From positions 186,001 through 250,000 of the forward strand of contig NKYR01000046.1 in assembly GCA_003184365.1 (NCBI GenBank): DNA of 64,000 nucleotides, read 5' to 3'. Position numbers and translations under genes: made by a program. This DNA is from Evernia prunastri (taxonomy: Eukaryota; Ascomycota; Lecanoromycetes; Lecanorales; Parmeliaceae). Positions 22,446 through 31,137 of this stretch are shown here, piece by piece (position 1 is the stretch's first letter; each line of letters starts with the position of its first letter). The notes beneath the pieces were generated by a model. It made no database searches. It worked only from the letters and a program-made list of their open reading frames with translations, and was not told the DNA's origin.

Positions 22446-22643
22446 TCACACCGGTGCAGCCTTAATAGGGGCTTCTTCGTTGGAATAGCTAGCCTTAAAG
22501 GGAGTCATATATTGAAGTGCGTAGGCAACCTCGTCTACTAGATCGCCAAAGTGTTCTGACGTGAGCTCGCAGCGAATCTCGGGATTGGAGACAAGCCTGC
22601 AGCACTGACTCTGACCCCACTCCATGGCCCCCTCCAGCTTCAT
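22446..22643 (-). CDS. Small ORF or terminal exon, unknown
   Basis: An ATG-initiated 65-residue frame (MKLEGAMEWGQSQCCRLVS..., ending EEAPIKAAPV) lies between F-box copies 2 and 3 on the same strand. Its composition looks protein-like: it has balanced residues, helical ELTSEHFGDLVDEVAYALQY, and no low-complexity repeats. It may be the last exon of copy 3, since a gtaagt donor lies near 22770 in the frameshifted continuation of that copy, or a separate small gene, or chance. I recognise no family. Confidence 0.3.
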   Translation of the reverse strand: MKLEGAMEWGQSQCCRLVSNPEIRCELTSEHFGDLVDEVAYALQYMTPFKASYSNEEAPIKAAPV

Positions 22644-22847
22644 CTATGCTGACCCCCTAGCATGAGCGTGGTTAGCGACCCTCCCTTGTTGCATCAAATC
22701 CGATGTTGTCAGGATCTCCGTTCTGTCAAAGGTCAGCCTGAAGGAGAAGGTTGAGCGGAGGTGTACTTACCTCGCTGATCAAATGAAAGTAGACTCTGGG
22801 CATGTCGGCCGCTTGAGTTACATGCGCAGCATGAGACGTTCCATGGC

Positions 22848-23180
22848 CTATTTTATCCTGTTGTCCACCTCGTAGCCCTCATGTGCCTTCCGAAATTTGC
22901 ACTCCGAGCAAGACCACCTCCGTTTGAATATCTCTTCGCGCTCGAACCGTATCTTCACGCGTAGACGATGGCATTGATCGCAAGGTAAGAAATTCCTTCC
23001 CCAACCGTAGAGATTGTCTCGCCATCCAGCGACCAAATGATCAAAGCTCAAGGGTTCAATGAGCGCGTGAAAGTAGCGGCTTGAAAGTTTGAGCATCACG
23101 TTTTCAGGAAAGTCCAGCACCTCGACGATGGCGAGGTGCAGCTCTGGAGCCAGTTTCATGATATGTGTTGAAGCTGGCAT
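22848..23180 (-). pseudogene. F-box / Cys-pair protein, copy 3, probable frameshift
   Basis: The frame from 23180 reads MPASTHIMKLAPELHLAIVEVL, FPENVMLKLSSRYFHALIEPL (the F-box part, aligned with copies 1 and 2), then LPCDQCHRLRVKIRF and SCSECKFRK. It stops at 22848 after EVDNRIK, close to where copy 1 has its TGA. Beyond the stop, in another frame, PWNVSCCACNSSGRHAQ follows and ends at a gtaagt donor near 22770. That is the expected third Cys pair and an exon end. A one-base shift in the local A-rich tract would join them. It could also be a short 110-residue protein as it stands. Either way it belongs to the same tandem family. Confidence 0.55.
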
Positions 23181-24120
23181 CTCACGTATTCTGTGGCGGC
23201 CCTTTCCCCTTTCAAAGCCTGTCTTTTCGTTGCTAAGCTGCTGCTGTAGGATGGAGTAGAAACTCTGGCGGAGGAATGGTCGATCAAAGTCGTAGTCTCG
23301 GATGAAGTGATAGAAGTGTTAGATGAATAAAATCACTTCCACAGCTACTTCACTTGATTCACTTCCCTTGTCCACGGCAAATTCTCAAATTCCAGCCCTT
23401 GATCGTCTGTCAAATACTCCAATCTAACATGTAACTGACACCTCCCACAGCAACGGGGTTTTGGATTGCATCGCCACTGTCTCCCTATACTCTCTAACAC
23501 AAGACATCTCGCTTGCATATTGCCATCCAGGATACCCCAATCGTCTCAGCTTCACCCCTCGATTCCACTGCTGAATTGACACTCAATGCAGAACCTCTCT
23601 GGCCTGCTAACTTTGTGCACGCCTTGGTATACTATATCATCCGCGAAATTACTGAGGGGACGTAGTCAACGACTAATGAGGCAGGCGAGGACTTTTTGCT
23701 CAATAGCAGAGGCAGAGAACTCTAATTCAAGGAGAGAAGACAGGGCCGAAGGTTTGAGAGAAAGCCAGACCTGGAGCTAGGATACTCTGAAAATGCATAT
23801 GCTTCACTACCAAGGTCGTCGGTCACAGCTTGGAGCAGCTCTAATGGGAGCTTGGTAAGGGATCCTGAGGAAAACAGCTTTCTTGGGGCGTCGGTGGCAT
23901 GACTTGCACTTTAAGGTGACTTAGACCCGGAAGATCCTAGAAATCTACTGACTGAACATACTTGATAGATGCAAGCCAAAGACGTTTCTCAGTCGCCGAA
24001 CGAGAGCCTTGGCGGCTAGCCTCGGCTAACCTCGGCTATACTTAGATCTTCCCCAGATCTTGTCCAAACATTGATTTCGATCGCCGTTATGAAGCTCGTT
24101 CTCTTGCTAGTCCACTTTTT
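23181..24120. other. Divergent spacer upstream of Nudix gene, no gene seen
   Basis: A 940-base stretch with A/T-rich and C-rich patches. It holds the upstream flank of F-box copy 3 and the promoter of the Nudix hydrolase. Short ORFs show no homology. Confidence 0.4.
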
Positions 24121-25362
24121 ATGTTCAGGATCCCTACCTCAATTGGTCGAAGGGCCAACCTCATAACCCCCGGAATCTTTGTAGATGCCTATATACCGCT
24201 GAGAGTTCATTCATTACGGATTACGCATCAGCATTTCTCGATCGTCAGCACCCCCACGCATATGTTCCGTAGACGCAAGGACCTAGAATATTTTGAAGCC
24301 GCCATGAGAGGTGCCTCCCCTCAACAGAAACACTCGAAACGATCCTCTTCTTCTAAGTCCGTGAAAGAGCTACCGCCCGCCAATCCCAGCGCCAGCATCC
24401 TTCTGATTTCCCCAGCCAACCATATCCTTCTTCTCCACCGCGTATCTTCGTCCTCGACGTTCGCCTCAGCCCACGTCTTCCCTGGAGGCCATTGCTCGCC
24501 TCAGGATGGCCACCTACCGCCACCTTCGGACCCAACTCATCACGAAGACAGCCCCACCTACCGGCGTGCCGCTATTCGGGAATGTTTCGAGGAGAGCGGA
24601 ATATTATTGGCTCGACAGCAAGAAAATACCGACGAGCTAGTGGAACTGGCCAAGGGGGAAAGAGACGACGGCAGGAAGGCCGTGCATGCCGAGAAGGTCC
24701 CGTTTGCGGAATGGGTCGAACAACAAGGAGGGCATATGGATATCGAGGGCTTAGTACCATTCACACGCTGGCTTACCCCAGCTAATATACCAAAACGCTA
24801 CTCAACGCAGATGTATCTGTACTTTTTACCCCTCGACTCAGGGCTAGAGCTGGGAAAGCGGACGAACCAAATGCACATCCCAACCCCCGATGGCGGCGTG
24901 GAGCACACAGCTGCAAAGTTCGCGTGGGCTGGAGAATGGATCGAAGCTGCGCTGAAAGGGGAGTGCGTGCTATTCCCACCTCAGTTCTTCCTCTTATCGC
25001 TCGTGGCCGATTTCTTGAAGCCACCATCGGACGGGAAGGGGAGCCTGGACACCGAGGAATTGCTTGCGCAGAGAAAACAACTGATGGAGTTTGTTGACGG
25101 CGGAGATCCCCCATGGGGAGAGAAATGCATAAGCCCCAACCCGATCAAGAGAAGCGGCGACACGCTTTGGATGGGCATGGGAGATGCAGGGCCAGAGCTG
25201 GAGGGAACTGGAAGGAGTGGAGATAAGGAGAGGGTGCTGAGGGTTGAATTGAGCGGCGAGCTTGACAGAGGCAGGAGAACGCCAAGGCCGAAGGAAGTGG
25301 TGAAGAGAAAGGACTTAAGGGCTGGGGAGGGAGAGAGCAAGGGATCTTTATGGCGTATCTGA
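24121..25362 (+). CDS. Nudix hydrolase, NUDT19/acyl-CoA diphosphatase-like
   Basis: A single-exon gene for 413 residues. The Nudix fold is seen in ILLISPANHILLLHRV, HVFPGGH and the Nudix box ending AAIRECFEESGILL (the RE-x2-EE-x-G-hydrophobic signature). An insertion of about 25 residues lies between the Gly-Gly and the box, as in the NUDT19 subfamily that cleaves CoA-type diphosphates. After the box come VPFTRWLTPANIPKRYSTQMYLYFLPL and a FPPQFFLLSLVADFL helix, both typical of this group. The C-terminal 110 residues are charged and variable, ending SLWRI, which is not a clear peroxisomal signal. Residues 1-47 could be a leader peptide or be wrongly included; MFRRRKDLEYFEAAM at 24262 is another start. 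Confidence 0.85.
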   Translation: MFRIPTSIGRRANLITPGIFVDAYIPLRVHSLRITHQHFSIVSTPTHMFRRRKDLEYFEAAMRGASPQQKHSKRSSSSKSVKELPPANPSASILLISPANHILLLHRVSSSSTFASAHVFPGGHCSPQDGHLPPPSDPTHHEDSPTYRRAAIRECFEESGILLARQQENTDELVELAKGERDDGRKAVHAEKVPFAEWVEQQGGHMDIEGLVPFTRWLTPANIPKRYSTQMYLYFLPLDSGLELGKRTNQMHIPTPDGGVEHTAAKFAWAGEWIEAALKGECVLFPPQFFLLSLVADFLKPPSDGKGSLDTEELLAQRKQLMEFVDGGDPPWGEKCISPNPIKRSGDTLWMGMGDAGPELEGTGRSGDKERVLRVELSGELDRGRRTPRPKEVVKRKDLRAGEGESKGSLWRI

Positions 25363-25488
25363 TGGGTTTTGTGGTCTTATGTTTGATAGCATATCAGCAT
25401 TGTGGCGTTGGAGATACCCTGCAACAGGCATTGATGGCATGAACGATGCATTTTGGGTATAGAACACCAGAATATGTACGATTGATGG

Positions 25489-27520
25489 TTAGAGTAGATG
25501 CTGTATGAGTGTGCTGAGCATGTCCTTCAGCACTGGATCCTGGCCCTCAGGGTTTGCATTCATGGTGTCGAGTTGTTCTGCCAGTACGATCAGTGGCTGT
25601 GCGTCTTCGGAACATTTCGATCGACTGACCTTGTAACGTAGCCATTACATCTTTCAAACCTTCATCTCGATCCGCCAGCAGACTTTCGATCTTCCTTCTT
25701 GCCCCGTCGTCTTCAGCAACCAGCCATGCTAGGATGGTATCCACCGTCTGCAGAACATACAGCCCAGCATCCAGCCGCCTGCTGAACCACTCATCGGCTT
25801 TCTCTTCCGACTCCTCAGCATTGAATCTTGCTTGCTCCTGCCTGATCTCTGTGTCAATCACCGCCATTTTCGACGCATACTCTCGCCTGAGCTTGACTAG
25901 ACGATCACAAGCCTGGTAGTCCTTCTCTACGAATTTAGCAAGCAGGCGAATCCTTGGAGCTTCGTTGGCAGGAAGCGAGCGTAACATGGACGCTAAGATG
26001 CCAAGCAGATGTTCTGTCATTTCTTTATCCTGTTTCTTCATAAATAGTCCGAATGTTGGTTTCAAGCCCGCCGCTTCCACAAGCTTCTCACAGCATGAGA
26101 ATCCGTCTGGTCCTCCTAATGCATGATCAAGAAGTCGTAAGGCGCGTGGTTTGCTCATTTTGCCTTCTCGTAACATGATGAGGCAGAGCTCGATCCCTTC
26201 CGCTTCAATGAACATGGCTTTGCCGGTAGCAGGGTCGACAAGACAGGTTATGCAGTCAAAAAGGTTGGCCATATATTCTTCCTCTTCGGTGCCTTTCGGA
26301 GGATCGCGCTTACGGTAAGAGCTGAGTAATTGTAAGATCGCATCTATGCTATCGAGGGAGTTTATTTTGGTACAATTTGCGGGGGACGACTGGAGCAGGA
26401 TAGCGAGAATTTCGGCGGCATACTGTTTGTTTTGCGAGACCGTAGGTTCTGCTTTGCGGATCCGGGAGAGAAGCCAGGGGAAAAACCGGGTTTCCTTACC
26501 AAGGGCAGCGGCAATGGAGGGGCGAGATGAGAGGTTCTCGAGGACACTGAGGACGTGGTATGTGCCTGCACGGTCGGATTCGTTATCCTCATTGAAACGC
26601 GATATGTTTTCGTGTAAGAGATTTAGGAGGTCGGCTTCTAGCATTGCATCAACAAGGGCGTCCCATTGTCCTTGCTCCGCCTCGACATTTTCATCTGTGA
26701 GCTCGTTGATTATCTCGATTGCATCAATCGCAATGTCTGTATTGTCGTGAGATAGTAAGGAGACAAGAGAGGAGACACAGCCGAGCTTCGCGAACTCTTC
26801 GTAGAGCTCAGGGTGTTCAGAGAGGATGGAGAGTGCTTTGATGTCTGCATCTAGATCTGCTTCTGAGCCCATAAACCTGGCAAAAAGTGTCAGAATAGGC
26901 TCACCAGGATTGCTAGAGGCTCTGCACGTACTTTTCCGGCCTGTCTTCGAATTTGGCTCGTAGCTCTGTGTTCTTGGATATCCTTTTTTCGAAATTCAAA
27001 GCCAGCTTCCTTAACCAGGCTATATCGACCTTCTCAGATTTCTGTATAGAATGTATTAGTCTGGCTTTCACTTTGACAGAACGAGTGTCCAAGCGTACTG
27101 TCTCATCCTTGTCCTGCTCGTCAATGAAGTCCATTACATCCGCTGTGTCTTTCGTAAGGCCGCCTCCAAAGAACCTGCCATCCTCGTCATCATCAGGTAG
27201 CGGCTCTCCTTCCTCTGGTGGTAATTCAGGGCCTGCAACAATGTCTTCGTCGTCTCCTCGCTCGTCCTCCACTGTGGCTCTCCCATTGGTCTTGACATCC
27301 GTATTTGCACTTGTTTTTGTTGCTTTGTACACCGCATCTAGGGATTGTTAGTACAGTCTGCAATTATGTTTGACGAAGACCCACCTGCATCCCGTCCATT
27401 TATCTCTAGCTTTCGTTTGTTGCCAGGTGCTGAGGGTCTCTGAACAATTTGAGCATTTGAGCATTGATATCGTCAACCTCTTCTATGGCCTACCTTGAAT
27501 AGCTCATCAAGTGAGGACAT
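25489..27520 (-). CDS. Beta-catenin-like protein 1 (CTNNBL1) orthologue
   Basis: An ARM/HEAT-repeat protein associated with the Prp19/CDC5L spliceosome complex. The start MSSLDELFK joins by short introns to RPSAPGNKRKLEINGRDA and VYKATKT..., an acidic linker (EDERGDDEDIVAGPELPPEEGE), the conserved FFGGGLTKDTADVMDFIDEQD, and ...AKFEDRPEK|FMGSEADLDADIKALSILSEHPELY. ARM repeats follow for about 400 residues (LGCVSSLVSLLSHDNTDIAIDAIEIINELTDE; FNEDNESDRAGTYHVLSVLENL). The last intron, near 25.6 kb, leads to EQLDTMNANPEGQDPVLKDMLSTLIQHLL-stop. All expected blocks are present and in order. The plus-strand ORFs in this interval are antisense shadows. Confidence 0.9.
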
Positions 27521-28339
27521 GATACAATCCAAAGCGGTCAGACCGAGCCAGTCATTGTCCACGCTCGTGTAGAGTATTCGAGGCACGACAACGGACTTAA
27601 AGCAACGGCTATTTTTATATCCGAGATTTAGTAAGCATTAAGGTACCGTTAAGACTTTCTTTTTTTGGCAACCATTGAAGGTTATTGATATCAGTGCCGC
27701 GGAAAAACACGTGTAGGTGCTATCTTCGAGATCCTATCCTGTCTTATAAGCCTCACTACTCCCGTATATAGAGTACAGCGTTATTCGGAGACATTTTTCC
27801 TCTTTCTACCATGTCAACTTACCAGAGCTGCATGTAAATGTATTGGGTTCTGATTGGACAAAGCTGGAAATGTCCTGGCTTTAGGAAGGGAAAATGATTG
27901 ATATGCTAATTGAAACATGGTCGACATACTTCCCTATATTATGATCGCGTAGGATTATGATTGAGCGGGGTTGTGGGTTACTGTCTACTCATGAATGGAA
28001 GCAAGAGCGAATGAGCCTATGAGTGTTAAATGTTGATCGGAAACCGGAGCATTCCGAATCACGGTGATTGTACAAGAAACGGCTAGGTCATAGAATCCCT
28101 CGGATTCAGCGTCAAGTGATGTTTGTTGGTGTTTCTTTATGTCAGGTCAAGAAGCATTTCCATACCTGCTCAATCTCATTCGTCCCTTTCGAACTTGTTT
28201 GCAAGATATTTCTCAAAGAGCTGGTCATATAATGAGAAAACATTCTCCTCTTCCTCCTCATCCAGACCCTGTTCATGCCCCCCAAGTCCTAACACCGATG
28301 CTGCTCCAGCCTATACGGTCGTGTTCACCAGGAACACTC
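27521..28339. other. Spacer between CTNNBL1 and small secreted protein gene
   Basis: An A/T-rich stretch of about 800 bases (27600-28100) with no coding signal on either strand. It carries the promoter of the CTNNBL1-like gene and the 3' flank of the next minus-strand gene. Confidence 0.4.
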
Positions 28340-28757
28340 CTACGCCAAAACCTTCAATCTGCCATTGAGCGGACAACCCAACATTTCCAACGAGTCAGCG
28401 GCAGCCGAGGCATATCCAGCTAGGTATGCAGGGACAGCTACGCCTTCCTTCTGGAGTTCTCCGATTTGGCCCAAATAGTATTCCTGCTTCGCTTGAAGCC
28501 TGGCACAAGTCATGACACCGCCACTCGCTGGGCCGAGATGTACGTGAGTGATTGAAGATGTTGGTGCGCTGGAAGTGGTGAAGATGCCTGTAATGGATGA
28601 AGTGCTGGAGATGCCTGTAATGAATGATTAGCTAAGATAAGGAGGTCTTGGGGGGGAGCGGTGCACTGGATGACTGGAGAGCGGATGAAAGACCTAATCT
28701 CATTGACAGGCCCGGAGCAGCTATCGCGGCAAAGAATACAATCCAATTTGCCTTCAT
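28340..28757 (-). CDS. Putative small secreted protein, 121 aa
   Basis: Two exons give 121 residues with an exact frame: 28757-28667, then 28614-28340. The N-terminus MKANWIVFFAAIAAPGLS is a good signal peptide (one charged residue, hydrophobic core, small residues). The intron starts gtgcac, has a gctaatc branch-like site and ends ttacag. After a Ser/Thr-rich linker (ISSTSSITGIFTTSSAPTSS) comes a compact domain, HLGPASGGVMTCARLQAKQEY, then LGQIGELQKEGVAVPAYLAGYASAAADSLEMLGCPLNG, with two cysteines. A TATA-like element (gatatatagat, minus strand) lies about 90 bases upstream of the ATG. I recognise no family. Because of the leader and size it may be a secreted effector-like or wall protein; that is inference. 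The intron, and so the whole model, needs RNA support. Confidence 0.5.
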
Positions 28758-29828
28758 GTTTACGGGCGTGGTGTGTCCAAGGGTGCCGTGCGGGGATCAG
28801 TCCTGGCGAATCGAGATTGTATTGGAGTCTAGAATGGGCAGAAGCTATCTATATATCCTCGTGACTATAAGACGGGCTCTTTTGCAAATCGGCAGGTAGC
28901 TAACCCGACAGTATTCTCCAACTTCGGTACGTTCTTTGGTGGCTTTCGACCATCGGCAGCACGCGGAAGCTTGTTCAACATTGATCCACTGGATCTGAAG
29001 ACAATGGATACCAAACTTCGGCTTGCTCGTCACTTTCACTGCGTACGAAACGAAGTCCACAAATTGTACTGCTTTCAAGGGCTCGGCCATATTGATGGAA
29101 GAATATAGTCCCTTCCAATGAGTAAATGATAGCCAAGGGTTTCCGAAGAGAAAGAGGGTCATTGCTACTTCGCCTGATCGATAGAGAAGAAAAAGGCAAG
29201 CTTAAAGGGCGGCAGGACTTGCTGCATGACAGATATCAGAGATGCTTGGCTGGCGATATGCCGAAACAGACTCTTCTGTCCAGCAGCCATCAAAAACTCA
29301 AATCTCGGATACTTTGGCTCTCTTTCAAATTTGCGCACGATACCCAACCACGATTCAGTACCCCGTTCCTTGACATGTCTCGAACTTAAGTACAAATGGA
29401 ATCAAGACCTGGTAGAAACATTGGTAGTATTTCAATGACTTAGCGGGCACAATTACACCCGCATACAATGCGTTTGGGATAAGACGCTAATGGTAAGGGG
29501 TCTTGCAGAGCGTGGAGCTGAGATGGCGCAGCTTTGGACAATGAGACAAGGGAAGATAGTAGATTTTCTACCCTGAGCTCAGTGGTTTTTAACCACTGGT
29601 CGAGGGCAGCCTCACTAAGCTGGCGGAGTACTCTTCTGGAGATTCGATTCCTCACCGACCTGCTGTATTGCGGACTCAATTCCGAAAGTAAGCCAAGTGA
29701 AGTTGTATGGACTACCCATGAATTCGACGTGAGATACTCCTGCTATTGCGATAGCAGTGAACAAGGTTGTTGGGGTGACGTTCTGTATCAGCGTACTCTA
29801 TGTATCGTTTTATTGATTTGGAGAAATG
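28758..29828. other. Degenerate accessory stretch, possible gene fragments
   Basis: No intact gene. On the minus strand an ATG at 29090 begins MAEPLKAVQFVDFVSYAVKV, which resembles the N-terminal helix of fungal NACHT/STAND and related proteins (VQFVDF). It is not followed by a recognisable domain. Another minus-strand frame (29440-29679) reads as a helical, low-Cys segment (SVRNRISRRVLRQLSEAALDQW) without known family. Both are weak, and the region next to the broken kinase gene looks generally decayed. Confidence 0.3.
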
Positions 29829-30363
29829 CTAGACGTCAAAGCCAGCTATATTATCCAGCACTGTAGCCCTCCAGCTTGGCACAAGATCTTTCCTTTGGTC
29901 CCTTGGTACAACCTCCACAATCGCACGTAAGAAGTCGGCCACTGTTTGCATGCTCTCCTGCAACGGTGAAGAGAAGGCTGCATTTTCCAGTATAGCGAGA
30001 TTTTTCTCTCTACAACGTTGATCAAAAAGCCCGAGCAGTCGCTGTTTCTCGATACCAGACTCTTCATTGTCCTGCCCATTCCACAGGAATGATCTGTTTG
30101 GATTCCATTTCGTAGATGGTACAACGCTCGAGAACTCCCAGTCGAGAATCGCAGCGATCCTGCCCGATGAGATATTGTAGAGCATGTTGACAGCACTAGT
30201 CGCAGCTTGACGTCATTGAGCTCGTCGGAATGCTTAAGTAACGCGGTCAAGAACGCCTCAAGGCGGGGAATGGTGTCTCGCATAAACGCGAGTTTCTCGT
30301 GGGTCTGAATCAGGTGGATGTAATTTTGAATTTGCGCGGATATGTATTCGACATAGGTTGGAT
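29829..30363 (-). pseudogene. APH-like kinase, C-terminal half, catalytic loop deleted
   Basis: On the minus strand, frames read PTYVEYISAQIQNYIHLIQTHEKLAFMRDTIPRLEAFL up to DVKLRLVL near 30200. They resume one frame over with NMLYNISSGRIAAILDWEFSSVVPSTKWNP and the rest of a phosphotransferase C-lobe to 29829. Fungal APH-family proteins normally have T-H-K-D-L-H-F-A between these two parts (catalytic H-x-D). Those codons are missing here and the frame is shifted, so the catalytic Asp is gone. The metal-binding/DFG-like motif ILDWEF is kept. The matching N-terminal half lies immediately to the right on the opposite strand. Non-functional as read. Confidence 0.75.
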
Positions 30364-30371
30364 AATCACGG

Positions 30372-30970
30372 GTACTCCAGCCGACCATCTGCCAAAGCCC
30401 ATATCTGAAAATGCAATCAACGCACTTCTGGTTGCTACCGGCCTGCCGAAAGCCACCAGGATCGTCTCTCCCAGAGTGACCGCACAGTATCACTCGATTT
30501 ACATGATCAGTCTCCCTCCCAACGACAAATCAGGTCACACTGACCTGGTCCTTCGAATTTCAGGTCACCACCTGTGGCAGATCAAAACTGAGAACGAGGT
30601 TGGCGTCATGTCATGGATCTTCAAGAACACTACGATACCCATCCCAGACGTCGTAGCGTATGACGTCTCCGTGGACAATCCGATTGCTCACGAGTACACC
30701 TTGCTATCTCGGATCGAAGGCGCCACTCTGAGCGAGATCTATTGGTCCTTAGACGATCAGCAAATTAGCCAGATTATTGACCAGCTCATCGACTTTCTCG
30801 CTCAACTCAACGCGCACGAGTGGGATGCAATAGGCGGTCTGAGTATCAACGGCGAAGGAGAAGTCGTAGTTGGACAAGTCTTGGAAGAGACGTTCTGGCA
30901 GGTTCCCGACATTGAAAAGCTGTGGCCCGAGGGCGAGACAGTTGCCATAGATGATTGCTTCCGTACATAA
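30372..30970 (+). pseudogene. APH-like kinase, N-terminal half, inverted
   Basis: The plus-strand frame from about 30372 reads PADHLPKPISENAINALLVA, then LVLRISGHHLWQIKTENEVGVMSWIFKNTTIPIPDVVAY, and the hinge-like YTLLSRIEGATLSEIYW. This is the N-lobe and early C-lobe of the phosphotransferase enzyme family (APH, Pfam PF01636), with the Lys-like and Glu positions of the nucleotide site. It continues to FWQVPDIEKLWPEGETVA and stops at 30970. The C-lobe does not follow; it sits to the left on the minus strand. No start codon precedes PADHL except inside antisense of the other half. The simplest reading is inversion of the N-terminal segment in place, from a gene once on the minus strand. Confidence 0.7.
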
Positions 30971-31137
30971 ACAAAGTGCTTGATTTCGAAGAGAAGTTGA
31001 GGCTGACCCTAGCGGGTCGAGTACGGAGTTAAAGGGATTAAGGTACGCTAAGGTACTGGTAAGGCGCGTTCAAGTCTTGGCAAAGCAAAGAGACTCCACT
31101 TCGCGCGTTGACAATATGCTTGTCTGGCTATCGAAAC

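Noticed and set aside
30299..30371. Upstream extension of the N-terminal APH frame to an apparent start at 30299
   Set aside because: These codons are the antisense of the C-terminal half (PTYVEYISAQIQ) on the other strand, so they are not the natural N-terminus.
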